Shown here piece after piece: positions 1-6,124 of a DNA stretch of 10,653 bases. Within the stretch, counting starts at the first letter, position 1, and each line of letters starts with the position of its first letter. Position numbers and translations under genes: made by a program. Source of the stretch: Neisseriaceae bacterium (GTDB taxonomy: Bacteria > Pseudomonadota > Gammaproteobacteria > Burkholderiales > Neisseriaceae); NCBI GenBank assembly GCA_017989485.1, contig JAGNPU010000033.1:1-10653 (forward strand), written 5' to 3'. Under the pieces are notes generated by a model. It had not been told where the DNA came from. It made no database searches and saw nothing but the letters and a program-made list of their open reading frames with translations.

Positions 1-125
1 TGATCACCACGTATATTGGCATTCCACTGTTTTTCTTAATTTGGTTTGGTTATAAGTGGACCAAAGGCACCAAGTTTGTGAAATACAGCGAAATGGAATT
101 TCCGGACAAGCTTAAAGGCGAATAA
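1..125 (+). CDS. lysP: Amino-acid permease, C-terminal end (probable lysine permease LysP), partial
   Basis: Only the 3' end of the gene is present, read in the frame that starts at base 3; 40 residues precede the TAA at 123-125. They comprise one hydrophobic segment (TYIGIPLFFLIWFGYK), the last membrane helix, followed by a short charged tail ending SEMEFPDKLKGE. The helix plus the KGTKFVKYSEMEFP-type tail resembles the C-terminus of LysP-like permeases of the amino acid-polyamine-organocation (APC) superfamily, which import basic amino acids with protons across the inner membrane. The family call is fairly safe. The lysine specificity rests on remembered similarity of a short tail and could be wrong, for example another AAT-family permease. 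A terminator follows 35 bases after the stop, so this unit is separate from the next gene. Confidence 0.6.
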   Translation, partial: ITTYIGIPLFFLIWFGYKWTKGTKFVKYSEMEFPDKLKGE

Positions 126-160
126 GGAACCGCTGTTACGGCGGCGGCTCAGTTAGTGTA

Positions 161-195
161 AAGCTGGTTCTACTGGAGTGGGAGCCAGCTTTTTT
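161..195 (+). terminator. Rho-independent terminator of the permease gene
   Basis: AAGCTGGTTC (161-170) pairs with GGAGCCAGCTT (181-191) to give a 10-bp stem with one G-U pair and a loop of about 11 bases. A run of six T (190-195) follows. It lies just after the permease stop and about 40 bases before the next start codon, so the downstream gene must be transcribed from a promoter overlapping this area or by read-through. Confidence 0.85.
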
Positions 196-235
196 ATGGC
201 CGGTGGCCGCCGCTAGTTGGATAAAGGAATAGGGG

Positions 236-1081
236 ATGTCTCAAGAAATGACGCAACGGTTTGTTGCCCTCATGCAGCAAAAAGGACGGATGGATGTGGC
301 CGCCTATGAGGCGGCTATGTGTCAGCTGCTGGTGCAGCTGCAGGCCTCGGGAGATGAAGCGCTTGATCGTCAGGATAGGCTAGTATTGGCCGATGTTTAC
401 CATGCTTTGGGTCATTATGACCAAGCCTGTCGTTGTCTGGCGGCACTGTCGCAGCCCACGCAGAAGGAAATAAAAAAGAGGCATGCCTATGAGGCAGATT
501 ACCGACGCTGGGGCCATCGCCGAGCACGGCCTTTGTTTGGGGAGGTAAGGCAGGCCTTTGCTGGTCTTGATCTGCCGCACTTTAAATATTGTCCAGAACC
601 TTTAAAACATGACATTTTTAAGGTGGATGTTGCGGTGGTCTGCGGCTGTTGCGGCCAAGAAACGGCGGTGTACTATCAGGGTGGGCTGTATGCGGTTGAC
701 GATGTGGATTACCTCTGTCCAGAGTGCATCCATGGGGGTGTTGCTGCCCAAAAGTTTGATGGCTCCTTTCAACATGATTTATTTAATGATGAGGGGGTGG
801 TCGACCCATCTTATGTGGATGAGGTCATGCATCGGACGCCCGGTTATTGTAGCTGGCAGGGCAATAACTGGCCGGCTCACTGTGATGATTACTGCGCTTT
901 TCATGGCTATGTTGGGGCGACAGAGCTGGAAGATTCGGGCATTTGGGATGAGATGGAGAACCTTACCGACATGGATGCGGCAGACTTAAAACAGTATATG
1001 AGGCTGGATGGCGATTTACAAGGCTATTTGTTTCGCTGCTTAAAGTGTGAGACCTGGTGTCTGTATGCGGACATGAGCTAG
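236..1081 (+). CDS. CbrC/UPF0167-family cysteine-rich protein with N-terminal extension
   Basis: A 281-residue soluble protein. From about residue 110 to the end it matches the CbrC (UPF0167) family: it opens with LPHFKYCPEPL, then CGCCG (Cys136, 138, 139) and CPEC (Cys161, 164), with further cysteines at 205, 216, 220, 268, 271 and 275. These suggest one or two zinc-binding knuckles. In E. coli, CbrC is a CreBC-regulated protein linked to colicin E2 tolerance; its biochemical role is unknown. Residues 1-95 are an extra, mostly helical, charged region containing a TPR-like stretch (LADVYHALGHYDQACRCLAAL, about 51-71). E. coli CbrC is only about 195 residues, so this is a longer architecture. 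AAAGGA at 223-228 lies 7 bases before the ATG and supports the start. The gene stands alone between two terminators and has no evident link to the catabolic operon. Confidence 0.82.
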   Translation: MSQEMTQRFVALMQQKGRMDVAAYEAAMCQLLVQLQASGDEALDRQDRLVLADVYHALGHYDQACRCLAALSQPTQKEIKKRHAYEADYRRWGHRRARPLFGEVRQAFAGLDLPHFKYCPEPLKHDIFKVDVAVVCGCCGQETAVYYQGGLYAVDDVDYLCPECIHGGVAAQKFDGSFQHDLFNDEGVVDPSYVDEVMHRTPGYCSWQGNNWPAHCDDYCAFHGYVGATELEDSGIWDEMENLTDMDAADLKQYMRLDGDLQGYLFRCLKCETWCLYADMS

Positions 1082-1106
1082 CGGTCCTAGGCTGTTTTAA
1101 GTGTAA

Positions 1107-1140
1107 AAAGCCGCCCCCATTGGATGATGGGGGCGGCTTT
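1107..1140. terminator. Bidirectional terminator between convergent genes
   Basis: A 14-bp perfect stem, AAAGCCGCCCCCAT (1107-1120) with ATGGGGGCGGCTTT (1127-1140), and a 6-base loop. On the plus strand only three T follow. On the minus strand the complement of AAAAA at 1105-1109 gives a U run. It therefore fits terminating both the cbrC-like gene and the convergent regulator gene, whose stop is at 1157. Confidence 0.85.
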
Positions 1141-1156
1141 GCTCATGAAGAAAGGC

Positions 1157-1969
1157 TTAAATGCCTAACTGGGTAGAGAGGTCTTCGGCGCTGCTCAGCA
1201 GCACCGGCAGCAGCCTGGTTTTCATTTCCTCTAGGCTGATCAAAGAGGCTTGGGTGCTGACGTTCATGGCGGCAACGACTTCGCCCAGGACATTGCGTAC
1301 CGGTACGGCAATCGAGCGCAGGCCCAGTTCTAGCTCTTGGTCGATGATGGCGTAGCCCTGGGCCCGAACCTGGGTCAGAATGGGTTCCAGCTCGGCGGCT
1401 TGATAAATGGTGTGGGCAGTCAGGGGCAGGCATTTTACTTGGGCATAATACTCGGCCCGCTCGGCCTCGGTCAGGGCCGCCAGCAGCACCCGCCCCATAG
1501 ACGAGCAGTAGGCCGGCAGGCGGCTGCCGACGGAGAGCACTACCGACATGACGCGCTTGGTCGGCGAGCGGCAGACGTAGAGAATTTCATTGTTTTCTAA
1601 TACGGCCAAGGAGCAAGACTCGTTCACGGCAGTGCTGACGCGCTCGAGGTAGGGTTGGGCGGTGACGGCCATGTGGGTAGAAGACAGATAGGCGTAGCCC
1701 AGGGTCAATACCTTGGGCTTGAGCTGGAACAGGCTGTCGTGCTGGTCGACATAGCCCAGAGCCTTGAGGGTATACAGGCAGCGCCTCACCGTGGCGCGCG
1801 GCAGATCGGTGTGGCGGGCAAGGTCGGCAATGGTTTGGCGCCGGTGCTGTTTTGAAAATGCCCCAATCACCAACAGGCCGCGGGCCAGTGAGGCCATAAA
1901 GTCGGGGTCGCCGCTGTATTGTTTTAAGGCCTGGGCTTGGGAGAGGTCAGAGGATGGGTGGTCGCTCAT
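1157..1969 (-). CDS. pcaR: IclR-family regulator of the beta-ketoadipate pathway (PcaR/PcaU type)
   Basis: A 270-residue IclR-type regulator. An N-terminal winged helix-turn-helix (about 25-85; recognition region TIADLARHTDLPRATVRRCL at 46-65) is followed by the IclR effector domain with the signature GLRSIAVPV (216-224) and a conserved GYAIIDQELELG stretch just before it. The SLARGLLVIGAF start of the winged helix and the effector domain resemble the PcaR/PcaU/PobR/CatR subgroup, which responds to beta-ketoadipate or related aromatic intermediates. It is transcribed divergently from pcaD. The intergenic region holds the recalled PcaR box inside a perfect inverted repeat, which strongly supports control of the adjacent operon and probably autoregulation. 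The complement of a Shine-Dalgarno AAGGA sits about 7 bases upstream of the ATG at 1969. PcaR (activator in Pseudomonas) versus PcaU (Acinetobacter) cannot be separated from sequence alone. Confidence 0.88.
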   Translation of the reverse strand: MSDHPSSDLSQAQALKQYSGDPDFMASLARGLLVIGAFSKQHRRQTIADLARHTDLPRATVRRCLYTLKALGYVDQHDSLFQLKPKVLTLGYAYLSSTHMAVTAQPYLERVSTAVNESCSLAVLENNEILYVCRSPTKRVMSVVLSVGSRLPAYCSSMGRVLLAALTEAERAEYYAQVKCLPLTAHTIYQAAELEPILTQVRAQGYAIIDQELELGLRSIAVPVRNVLGEVVAAMNVSTQASLISLEEMKTRLLPVLLSSAEDLSTQLGI

Positions 1970-2008
1970 AGGGGTTCCTTTTTGGGTTTGTCCGAATACC
2001 GAACATTA

Positions 2009-2023
2009 TTACGTTAATCGCCC
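2009..2023 (+). promoter_or_regulatory. Degenerate second PcaR-like box
   Basis: TTACGTTAATCGCCC matches the right arm of the main operator (GTTCGATAATCGCAC at 2088-2102) at 11 of 15 positions, including an uninterrupted TAATCGC, in the same orientation. It lies 79 bases away, on the regulator side of the divergent region, 40 bases upstream of the regulator start codon. It could be an autoregulatory half-site. With only one arm recognisable, chance similarity is possible. Confidence 0.4.
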
Positions 2024-2042
2024 TTGACGGTCTTACGGCGAA

Positions 2043-2048
2043 AGCATA
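2043..2048 (-). promoter_or_regulatory. Candidate -10 element of the regulator gene promoter
   Basis: Read on the minus strand this is TATGCT, a 4-of-6 match to the -10 consensus, 74 bases upstream of the regulator start codon. The corresponding -35 position (CACAAT) falls in the left arm of the operator, so binding there could repress this promoter. The assignment is weak because the -35 is poor and other AT-rich words occur nearby. Confidence 0.3.
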
Positions 2049-2065
2049 ATGTTGAGGTCAGGTAG

Positions 2066-2105
2066 ATTGTGCGATTAAAGCTTATAGGTTCGATAATCGC
2101 ACAAT
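2066..2105. promoter_or_regulatory. PcaR-type operator: perfect 12-bp inverted repeat
   Basis: ATTGTGCGATTA (2066-2077) and TAATCGCACAAT (2094-2105) are exact reverse complements separated by 16 bases. The right arm with its flank spells GTTCGATAATCGCAC (2088-2102), which I recall as the 15-bp PcaR box of Pseudomonas putida pca promoters. The related regulators PcaU and PobR use operators built from repeated 10-bp units including a palindrome. The site lies between the divergent regulator and pcaD and ends 12 bases before a good -10 hexamer, the position expected for an activator that substitutes for a poor -35. Confidence 0.85.
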
Positions 2106-2117
2106 TACTTAAAAAGG

Positions 2118-2123
2118 TATAGT
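2118..2123 (+). promoter_or_regulatory. -10 element of the pca operon promoter (activator-dependent)
   Basis: TATAGT matches the sigma-70 -10 consensus at 5 of 6 positions. The hexamer 17 bases upstream (AATCGC, 2095-2100) does not resemble TTGACA and lies within the operator's right arm. That is the pattern of a promoter needing a bound activator. The predicted transcript start near 2130 would leave a leader of about 105 bases before pcaD. Confidence 0.55.
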
Positions 2124-2234
2124 GTTTCGTAGCGCAACATCAATGTCCACACTCCAGCAGCAGAAAACTGCCACAGTGGGTGGGGCAAGACGATAAAAAG
2201 TACGTCACCCAGACGCACACATCGAGGAATAGCA

Positions 2235-3029
2235 ATGAGTCTTTTTTTAACCATGTCAGGTCAGAGGCAATTGGCCTATACGCTAAGCGGCGCCGCTGAA
2301 CGGCCGCTGGTGGTGATGGTCCACCCCTTGGGGATGAACCAGCAGGTTTGGCAGGATATGCAGCAGGCCTTGGTCGCGGACCATCAAGTGGTGAGCCTAG
2401 ACTTGCCCGGCCATGGCCGCAGCAGTCCTTACCCAGCAGGGCAGGCCTTGAGCATTGAGCAATTAGGCGCTGACGTTGTGGCCCTGATCAAACACTTAGG
2501 GCGGCCATCGTGTCACTATGTTGGCACCTCTATCGGAGGGGCCATAGGCATGAGCCTGTTGTTGAATCATCCCGAGCTGATTGAAACAGCGACCTTAACC
2601 AATACCGCCACCAAGATTGGCACCACCGAAGCCTGGCTGGCGCGCGCTGCCGCCGTACGCGCCCAGGGCCTGGGCGCTTTGGCCGAAACCTTTGTGCCGC
2701 GCTGGTTTGCCCCAGCGTTTGTGCAACAGCAGCCAGCGGTGATTGCCGACTGGGTGGCGCAGCTGCAAAACGTCGACGACGAAAGCTATGCCCAGCTGTG
2801 TGAGGCCTTGGCTACGTTTGACGCCAGCGAGGCCTGTGCTGGCCTGACTCAGCGGGTGGATTTAATCGCCGGCAGTGACGATGTGGCCATGCCTGCGGCC
2901 ACCATGGTGGCCAATGCACAGCTGTTCCAACAGGTACGGCTGACCCAGCTGGCCGTGGGCCACGTGCCTTCTGTCGAAGACGCAGCGGCGTTTCTGGCCG
3001 TGCTGGAGCCAATACTTAATGGGCAGTAA
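2235..3029 (+). CDS. pcaD: 3-oxoadipate enol-lactonase (PcaD)
   Basis: A 264-residue alpha/beta hydrolase, the usual length for PcaD. It hydrolyses 3-oxoadipate enol-lactone to 3-oxoadipate in the cytoplasm, where the protocatechuate and catechol branches meet. Visible motifs are the oxyanion-hole region HPLGMN (30-35), DLPGHGRSS (56-64), the nucleophile elbow GTSIGG with Ser99, an acid loop IAGSDD giving probable Asp216, and GHVP with His243. The stretch NTATKIGT followed by a Trp-Arg region and RWFAPAF (about 123-162) is typical of PcaD lids. The elbow reads GTSIGG rather than the GLSMGG I recall from Pseudomonas, a conservative variation. GAGGA at 2224-2228 lies 6 bases before the ATG. It is the first gene of the operon, downstream of the PcaR operator. 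A generic alpha/beta hydrolase is the alternative, but context makes it unlikely. Confidence 0.9.
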   Translation: MSLFLTMSGQRQLAYTLSGAAERPLVVMVHPLGMNQQVWQDMQQALVADHQVVSLDLPGHGRSSPYPAGQALSIEQLGADVVALIKHLGRPSCHYVGTSIGGAIGMSLLLNHPELIETATLTNTATKIGTTEAWLARAAAVRAQGLGALAETFVPRWFAPAFVQQQPAVIADWVAQLQNVDDESYAQLCEALATFDASEACAGLTQRVDLIAGSDDVAMPAATMVANAQLFQQVRLTQLAVGHVPSVEDAAAFLAVLEPILNGQ

Positions 3030-3090
3030 TGACTGCCAGTGGGTCGACCCCAGACGTTGGCCTAGACCAAGAAAAAACCGGAGAAACCAA

Positions 3091-3381
3091 ATGTTATTTA
3101 AAGTTGAAATGATTGTGAACCTACCCCTAGATATGCCTAAAGACGTGGCCAATGAGCTTAAGGCGCGTGAAAAAGCGCTGGCCCAAACGCTGTTGGCCTC
3201 TGGCAAGTGGCGCCACTTATGGCGCATTGTGGGCCAGTATGCCAACGTGAGCATTTTTGACGTAGACAGCAACACCGAGTTGCATGACCTGCTGATGCAA
3301 CTGCCGTTATACCCCTATATGGACGTGACGGTCACGGCCCTGTGTCGTCACCCCTCTTCGATTTACGAAAACGACCAATAA
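3091..3381 (+). CDS. catC: Muconolactone delta-isomerase (CatC)
   Basis: A 96-residue protein matching the small cofactor-free muconolactone isomerase family in length and pattern: MLFKVEMIVNLP at the start, then LKAREKALAQ, GKWRHLWRIVGQYAN and a C-terminal LPLYPYMDVTVTALCRHPS. It shifts the double bond of muconolactone to give 3-oxoadipate enol-lactone, the substrate of PcaD encoded just upstream. CatC forms a decameric cytoplasmic complex in known species. The ATG at 3091 is chosen because GGAG at 3080-3083 is spaced 7 bases from it and because homologs begin at MLFKV; an in-frame ATG at 3019 overlapping the end of pcaD would add 24 unconserved residues. It belongs to the catechol branch, yet no catA or catB lies in the window, so muconolactone must come from genes elsewhere. 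Confidence 0.93.
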   Translation: MLFKVEMIVNLPLDMPKDVANELKAREKALAQTLLASGKWRHLWRIVGQYANVSIFDVDSNTELHDLLMQLPLYPYMDVTVTALCRHPSSIYENDQ

Positions 3382-3399
3382 ACCCAACGGTTACGCCGC

Positions 3400-3425
3400 A
3401 TAAGGCATGGCTGGCCATGTCTTAT
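3400..3425 (+). other. Hairpin between catC and pcaI
   Basis: ATAAGGCATGG (3400-3410) pairs with CCATGTCTTAT (3415-3425) in an 11-bp stem with one G-U pair and a CTGG tetraloop. No T run follows (the next bases are ATGGTTTG), so it is not a standard rho-independent terminator. It lies 19 bases after the catC stop in the operon's largest gap (128 bases) and could slow transcription, stabilise the upstream mRNA end or mark a processing site. The rest of the gap is AT-rich, and a second weak promoter cannot be excluded. Confidence 0.55.
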
Positions 3426-3509
3426 ATGGTTTGTTGTATCTGTTTAATATGACATTTTAATATATGCCTGTGTGGGTTGTGGCCACATGGGCCAAGCTGA
3501 GGCAAGACT

Positions 3510-4175
3510 ATGATCAATAAAATCAGCCCCTCGTTAGCGGCCGCCGTGGCCGACATTCATGACGGCGCCACCATCATGATTGGTGGCTTTGGGACGGCAG
3601 GACAGCCCGCCGAACTGATTGATGCCTTGATTGCTCAAGGCGCTAAGGGCTTAACCATCATCAATAACAACGCCGGCAACGGCGAGCTGGGCCTGGCTGC
3701 CCTACTGAAGGCCGGCCAGGTCGATAAGATGATTTGCTCTTTTCCGCGGCAGGTTGATTCGCACATTTTTGATGCGCTTTATCGCGCCGGCAAGGTGGCG
3801 TTAGAGCTGGTGCCGCAGGGCAATTTGGCGGCCCGAATTCAGGCAGCAGGCTCGGGCCTGGGCGCGATTTTTACGCCAACAGGCTATGGCACGCTGCTGG
3901 CCGAAGGCAAGGAAACCCGAGAAATCAACGGCCGCCAGTACGTGTTGGAATACCCAATACATGCTGATTTTGCCTTGATTAAGGCCCATCAGGGCGACCG
4001 CTACGGCAACCTGATTTATCGCAAAACCGCCCGTAACTTTGGCCCGATTATGGCCACGGCCGCCAAGGTGACGATTGCCCAAGTAGGCAGCGTGGTTGAG
4101 GTGGGGCAGATGGATCCTGAAGCCGTGGTGACGCCTGGCATTTTTGTGAAGCACATTGTGTGCGTGGCCAGCTAG
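3510..4175 (+). CDS. pcaI: 3-oxoadipate CoA-transferase, alpha subunit (PcaI)
   Basis: A 221-residue class I CoA-transferase alpha subunit. With PcaJ it transfers CoA from succinyl-CoA to 3-oxoadipate, giving 3-oxoadipyl-CoA and succinate. Diagnostic features are the glycine-rich GATIMIGGFGTAGQPAELID (about 19-38), NNNAGNGELGLAALL (52-66), FPRQVDSHIFD, LVPQGNLAARI, the GSGLGAIFTPTGYGT loop and LAEGKETREINGRQYVLE. The pattern agrees closely with Pseudomonas PcaI rather than with ScoA or AtoD. TGAGG at 3498-3502 sits 7 bases before the ATG. It follows catC after a 128-base gap containing a hairpin and is tightly followed by pcaJ, its obligate partner. Acetoacetate CoA-transferase is the alternative; the pcaD, catC and pcaF neighbours argue for the 3-oxoadipate assignment. 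Confidence 0.94.
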   Translation: MINKISPSLAAAVADIHDGATIMIGGFGTAGQPAELIDALIAQGAKGLTIINNNAGNGELGLAALLKAGQVDKMICSFPRQVDSHIFDALYRAGKVALELVPQGNLAARIQAAGSGLGAIFTPTGYGTLLAEGKETREINGRQYVLEYPIHADFALIKAHQGDRYGNLIYRKTARNFGPIMATAAKVTIAQVGSVVEVGQMDPEAVVTPGIFVKHIVCVAS

Positions 4176-4196
4176 GCGGCATGAAAGGGAAGAATG

Positions 4197-4874
4197 ATGA
4201 GTAAGCAAATAATGGGCAGTAACGCAGTACAGGCGCGCAGCCGCGACGAGATTGCGATGCGCGTGGCGCAGGACATTCCCGAAGGCGCTTATGTGAACTT
4301 AGGCATAGGCCTGCCGACTCGGGTGGCCAACTATTTAGACCCAAGCAAGGAAATATTCCTACACAGCGAAAACGGCCTATTGGGCATGGGGCCAGCGCCG
4401 GCAGAGGGCGAAGAAGACCCTGAGCTGATTAACGCCGGCAAAGAGTTTGTGACGTTGTTGCCCGGTGGCAGCTTTTTTCATCATGGCGATTCCTTCACCA
4501 TGATGCGCGGCGGCCACATTGATATTTGCGTTTTGGGTGCGTTTCAAGTGGCCCAAAATGGCGACTTGGCCAACTGGCATACCGGTGCACCGGATGCGAT
4601 TCCCGCCGTCGGTGGCGCTATGGACTTGGCCATTGGGGCCAAGCAGGTGTTTGTCACCATGGAACACGTGACCAAAAAAGGCAGCCCCAAGATTGTGAGT
4701 CAGTGCAGCTATCCGCTCACCGGCATCGGCAGCGTGAATCGGATTTACACCGACCTGGCCGTGTTAGACGTGATCGACGGCGGCCTGTGGGTGGTGGAGA
4801 TGGTGGACGGTCTGGATTTGGCCGCTTTGCAAAACGTCACCGATGCCCCCCTTAACGTAAAGGAAATAGTATGA
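4197..4874 (+). CDS. pcaJ: 3-oxoadipate CoA-transferase, beta subunit (PcaJ)
   Basis: A class I CoA-transferase beta subunit of 225 residues. The catalytic glutamate lies in HSENGLLGMGP (Glu58 from this start), where a glutamyl-CoA thioester forms during transfer. Other family signatures are YVNLGIGLPT, EEDPELINAGKEFVTLLPGG, FHHGDSFTMMRGGHIDICVLGAFQV, LANWHTGAPDAIPAVGGAMDL and YPLTGIGSVNRIYTDLAVLDV. Two ATGs are adjacent (4194 and 4197). AAGGGA at 4185-4190 is only 3 bases from the first but 6 from the second, so the second is preferred; the difference is one residue. The stop overlaps the pcaF start (ATGA), indicating translational coupling. Confidence 0.94.
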   Translation: MSKQIMGSNAVQARSRDEIAMRVAQDIPEGAYVNLGIGLPTRVANYLDPSKEIFLHSENGLLGMGPAPAEGEEDPELINAGKEFVTLLPGGSFFHHGDSFTMMRGGHIDICVLGAFQVAQNGDLANWHTGAPDAIPAVGGAMDLAIGAKQVFVTMEHVTKKGSPKIVSQCSYPLTGIGSVNRIYTDLAVLDVIDGGLWVVEMVDGLDLAALQNVTDAPLNVKEIV

Positions 4875-6082
4875 CGGTTTATATTTGTGACGCCATCAGA
4901 ACCCCGTTTGGCCGCTATGGTGGCGGCCTGTCTAGCGTTCGTGCCGATGATTTAGCCGCTTTGCCGCTTAAGGCCTTAATGGCCCGCAATCCCAGCGTAG
5001 ATTGGGCCTTAGTTGACGACGTGATTTACGGCTGTGCCAATCAGGCTGGCGAAGACAACCGCAACGTGGCGCGCATGGCCGCTCTATTGGCCGGCCTGCC
5101 CGAAACCGTGCCCGGCAGTACCATTAATCGGCTGTGTGGCTCTAGCCTAGACGCCATTGGCACTGCTGCCCGGGCGATTAAGTCGGGGGAGGTAGATCTG
5201 ATGATTGCCGGTGGCGTTGAAAGCATGTCGCGGGCACCGTTTGTTCAAGGCAAGGCCACCAGCGCCTTTAGCCGCGCCGCTACGCTAGAAGACACCACCA
5301 TAGGCTGGCGCTTTGTGAATCCGCTCATGCAACAGCAATACGGCGTCGATTCCATGCCACAAACGGCAGAAAATGTGGCGCTTGAGTTTCACATCAGCCG
5401 TGCCGACCAGGATGCTTTTGCCCTGCGCAGCCAGGCACGCACCCAGGCGGCTCAGGCGCAAGGCCTGTTTGCAGATGAAATCGTGGCGGTCAGTATCCCT
5501 CAGCGTAAGGGTGAGCCGATCGTGATTGATGCCGACGAGCATCCGCGTGCCAACAGCAGCTTAGAGGCCTTGGCCAAGCTGACAGGCGTGGTTCATCCCG
5601 AAGGCAGCGTAACCGCAGGCAACGCTTCTGGCGTGAACGACGGTGCGGCAGCACTACTGCTGGCGTCTGAAGCCGCCGTTGCCCAGCACGGTCTGGTGCC
5701 AAAAGCACGGGTAATCGGTATGGCCACTGCTGGTGTGGCGCCGCGCATTATGGGCTTTGGCCCTGCGCCAGCGATTAAGAAGGTATTGGCCCAAACCGGC
5801 TTGCGTCTGGAACAGATGGATGTGATTGAATTAAATGAAGCGTTTGCGGCTCAGGCTTTGGCGGTGCTGCGAGACTTGGGCTTGCCCGATGATGCCGCCC
5901 ACGTGAACCCAAACGGTGGCGCGATTGCCTTGGGCCATCCATTGGGGGCTTCCGGCGCTCGCTTGGTGACCACGGCTTTGTATCAGCTACAGCGTACAGG
6001 TGGACGTTATGCCTTGTGCAGTATGTGTATTGGGGTGGGGCAAGGCATTGCCCTCATCATTGAACGACAGTCAGATTATTAA
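4871..6082 (+). CDS. pcaF: 3-oxoadipyl-CoA thiolase (PcaF)
   Basis: A 403-residue thiolase, the usual length for PcaF. It cleaves 3-oxoadipyl-CoA with CoA to succinyl-CoA and acetyl-CoA, the last step of the beta-ketoadipate pathway. The nucleophilic cysteine is Cys89 in [16 protein letters not shown], the catalytic histidine is His356 in [16 protein letters not shown], and the second cysteine is Cys386 in [27 protein letters not shown] (319-338) and the variable loop region with [10 protein letters not shown] (119-128) are PcaF/PaaJ-like. Start and frame are fixed by the ATGA overlap with pcaJ. It could also thiolyse 3-oxoacyl-CoAs made by the dehydrogenases encoded further down the operon, and PaaJ (phenylacetate pathway) enzymes are nearly indistinguishable, but the adjacent pcaIJ favours PcaF. 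Confidence 0.93.
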   Translation: MTVYICDAIRTPFGRYGGGLSSVRADDLAALPLKALMARNPSVDWALVDDVIYGCANQAGEDNRNVARMAALLAGLPETVPGSTINRLCGSSLDAIGTAARAIKSGEVDLMIAGGVESMSRAPFVQGKATSAFSRAATLEDTTIGWRFVNPLMQQQYGVDSMPQTAENVALEFHISRADQDAFALRSQARTQAAQAQGLFADEIVAVSIPQRKGEPIVIDADEHPRANSSLEALAKLTGVVHPEGSVTAGNASGVNDGAAALLLASEAAVAQHGLVPKARVIGMATAGVAPRIMGFGPAPAIKKVLAQTGLRLEQMDVIELNEAFAAQALAVLRDLGLPDDAAHVNPNGGAIALGHPLGASGARLVTTALYQLQRTGGRYALCSMCIGVGQGIALIIERQSDY

Positions 6083-6124
6083 TAAAAAACACCTGTAAGA
6101 CTATCTGTTGAGGAGAAAACAGAC

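Noticed and set aside
609..989. Open reading frame of 126 codons inside the CbrC-family gene
   Set aside because: It is the +1 shadow of a well-supported gene, rich in Met, Trp and Arg, with no family resemblance.
3019..3090. Longer in-frame start for catC, overlapping pcaD
   Set aside because: The added arginine-rich residues do not fit the family, and GGAG at 3080-3083 supports 3091.
2862..3275. Minus-strand open frame of 137 codons across pcaD and catC
   Set aside because: Antisense to two recognised genes, with no ribosome-binding site or recognisable domain.
3478..3487. 10-bp palindrome TGTGGCCACA upstream of pcaI
   Set aside because: GGCC-containing palindromes are expected by chance in this GGCC-rich sequence, and it has no promoter-like context.
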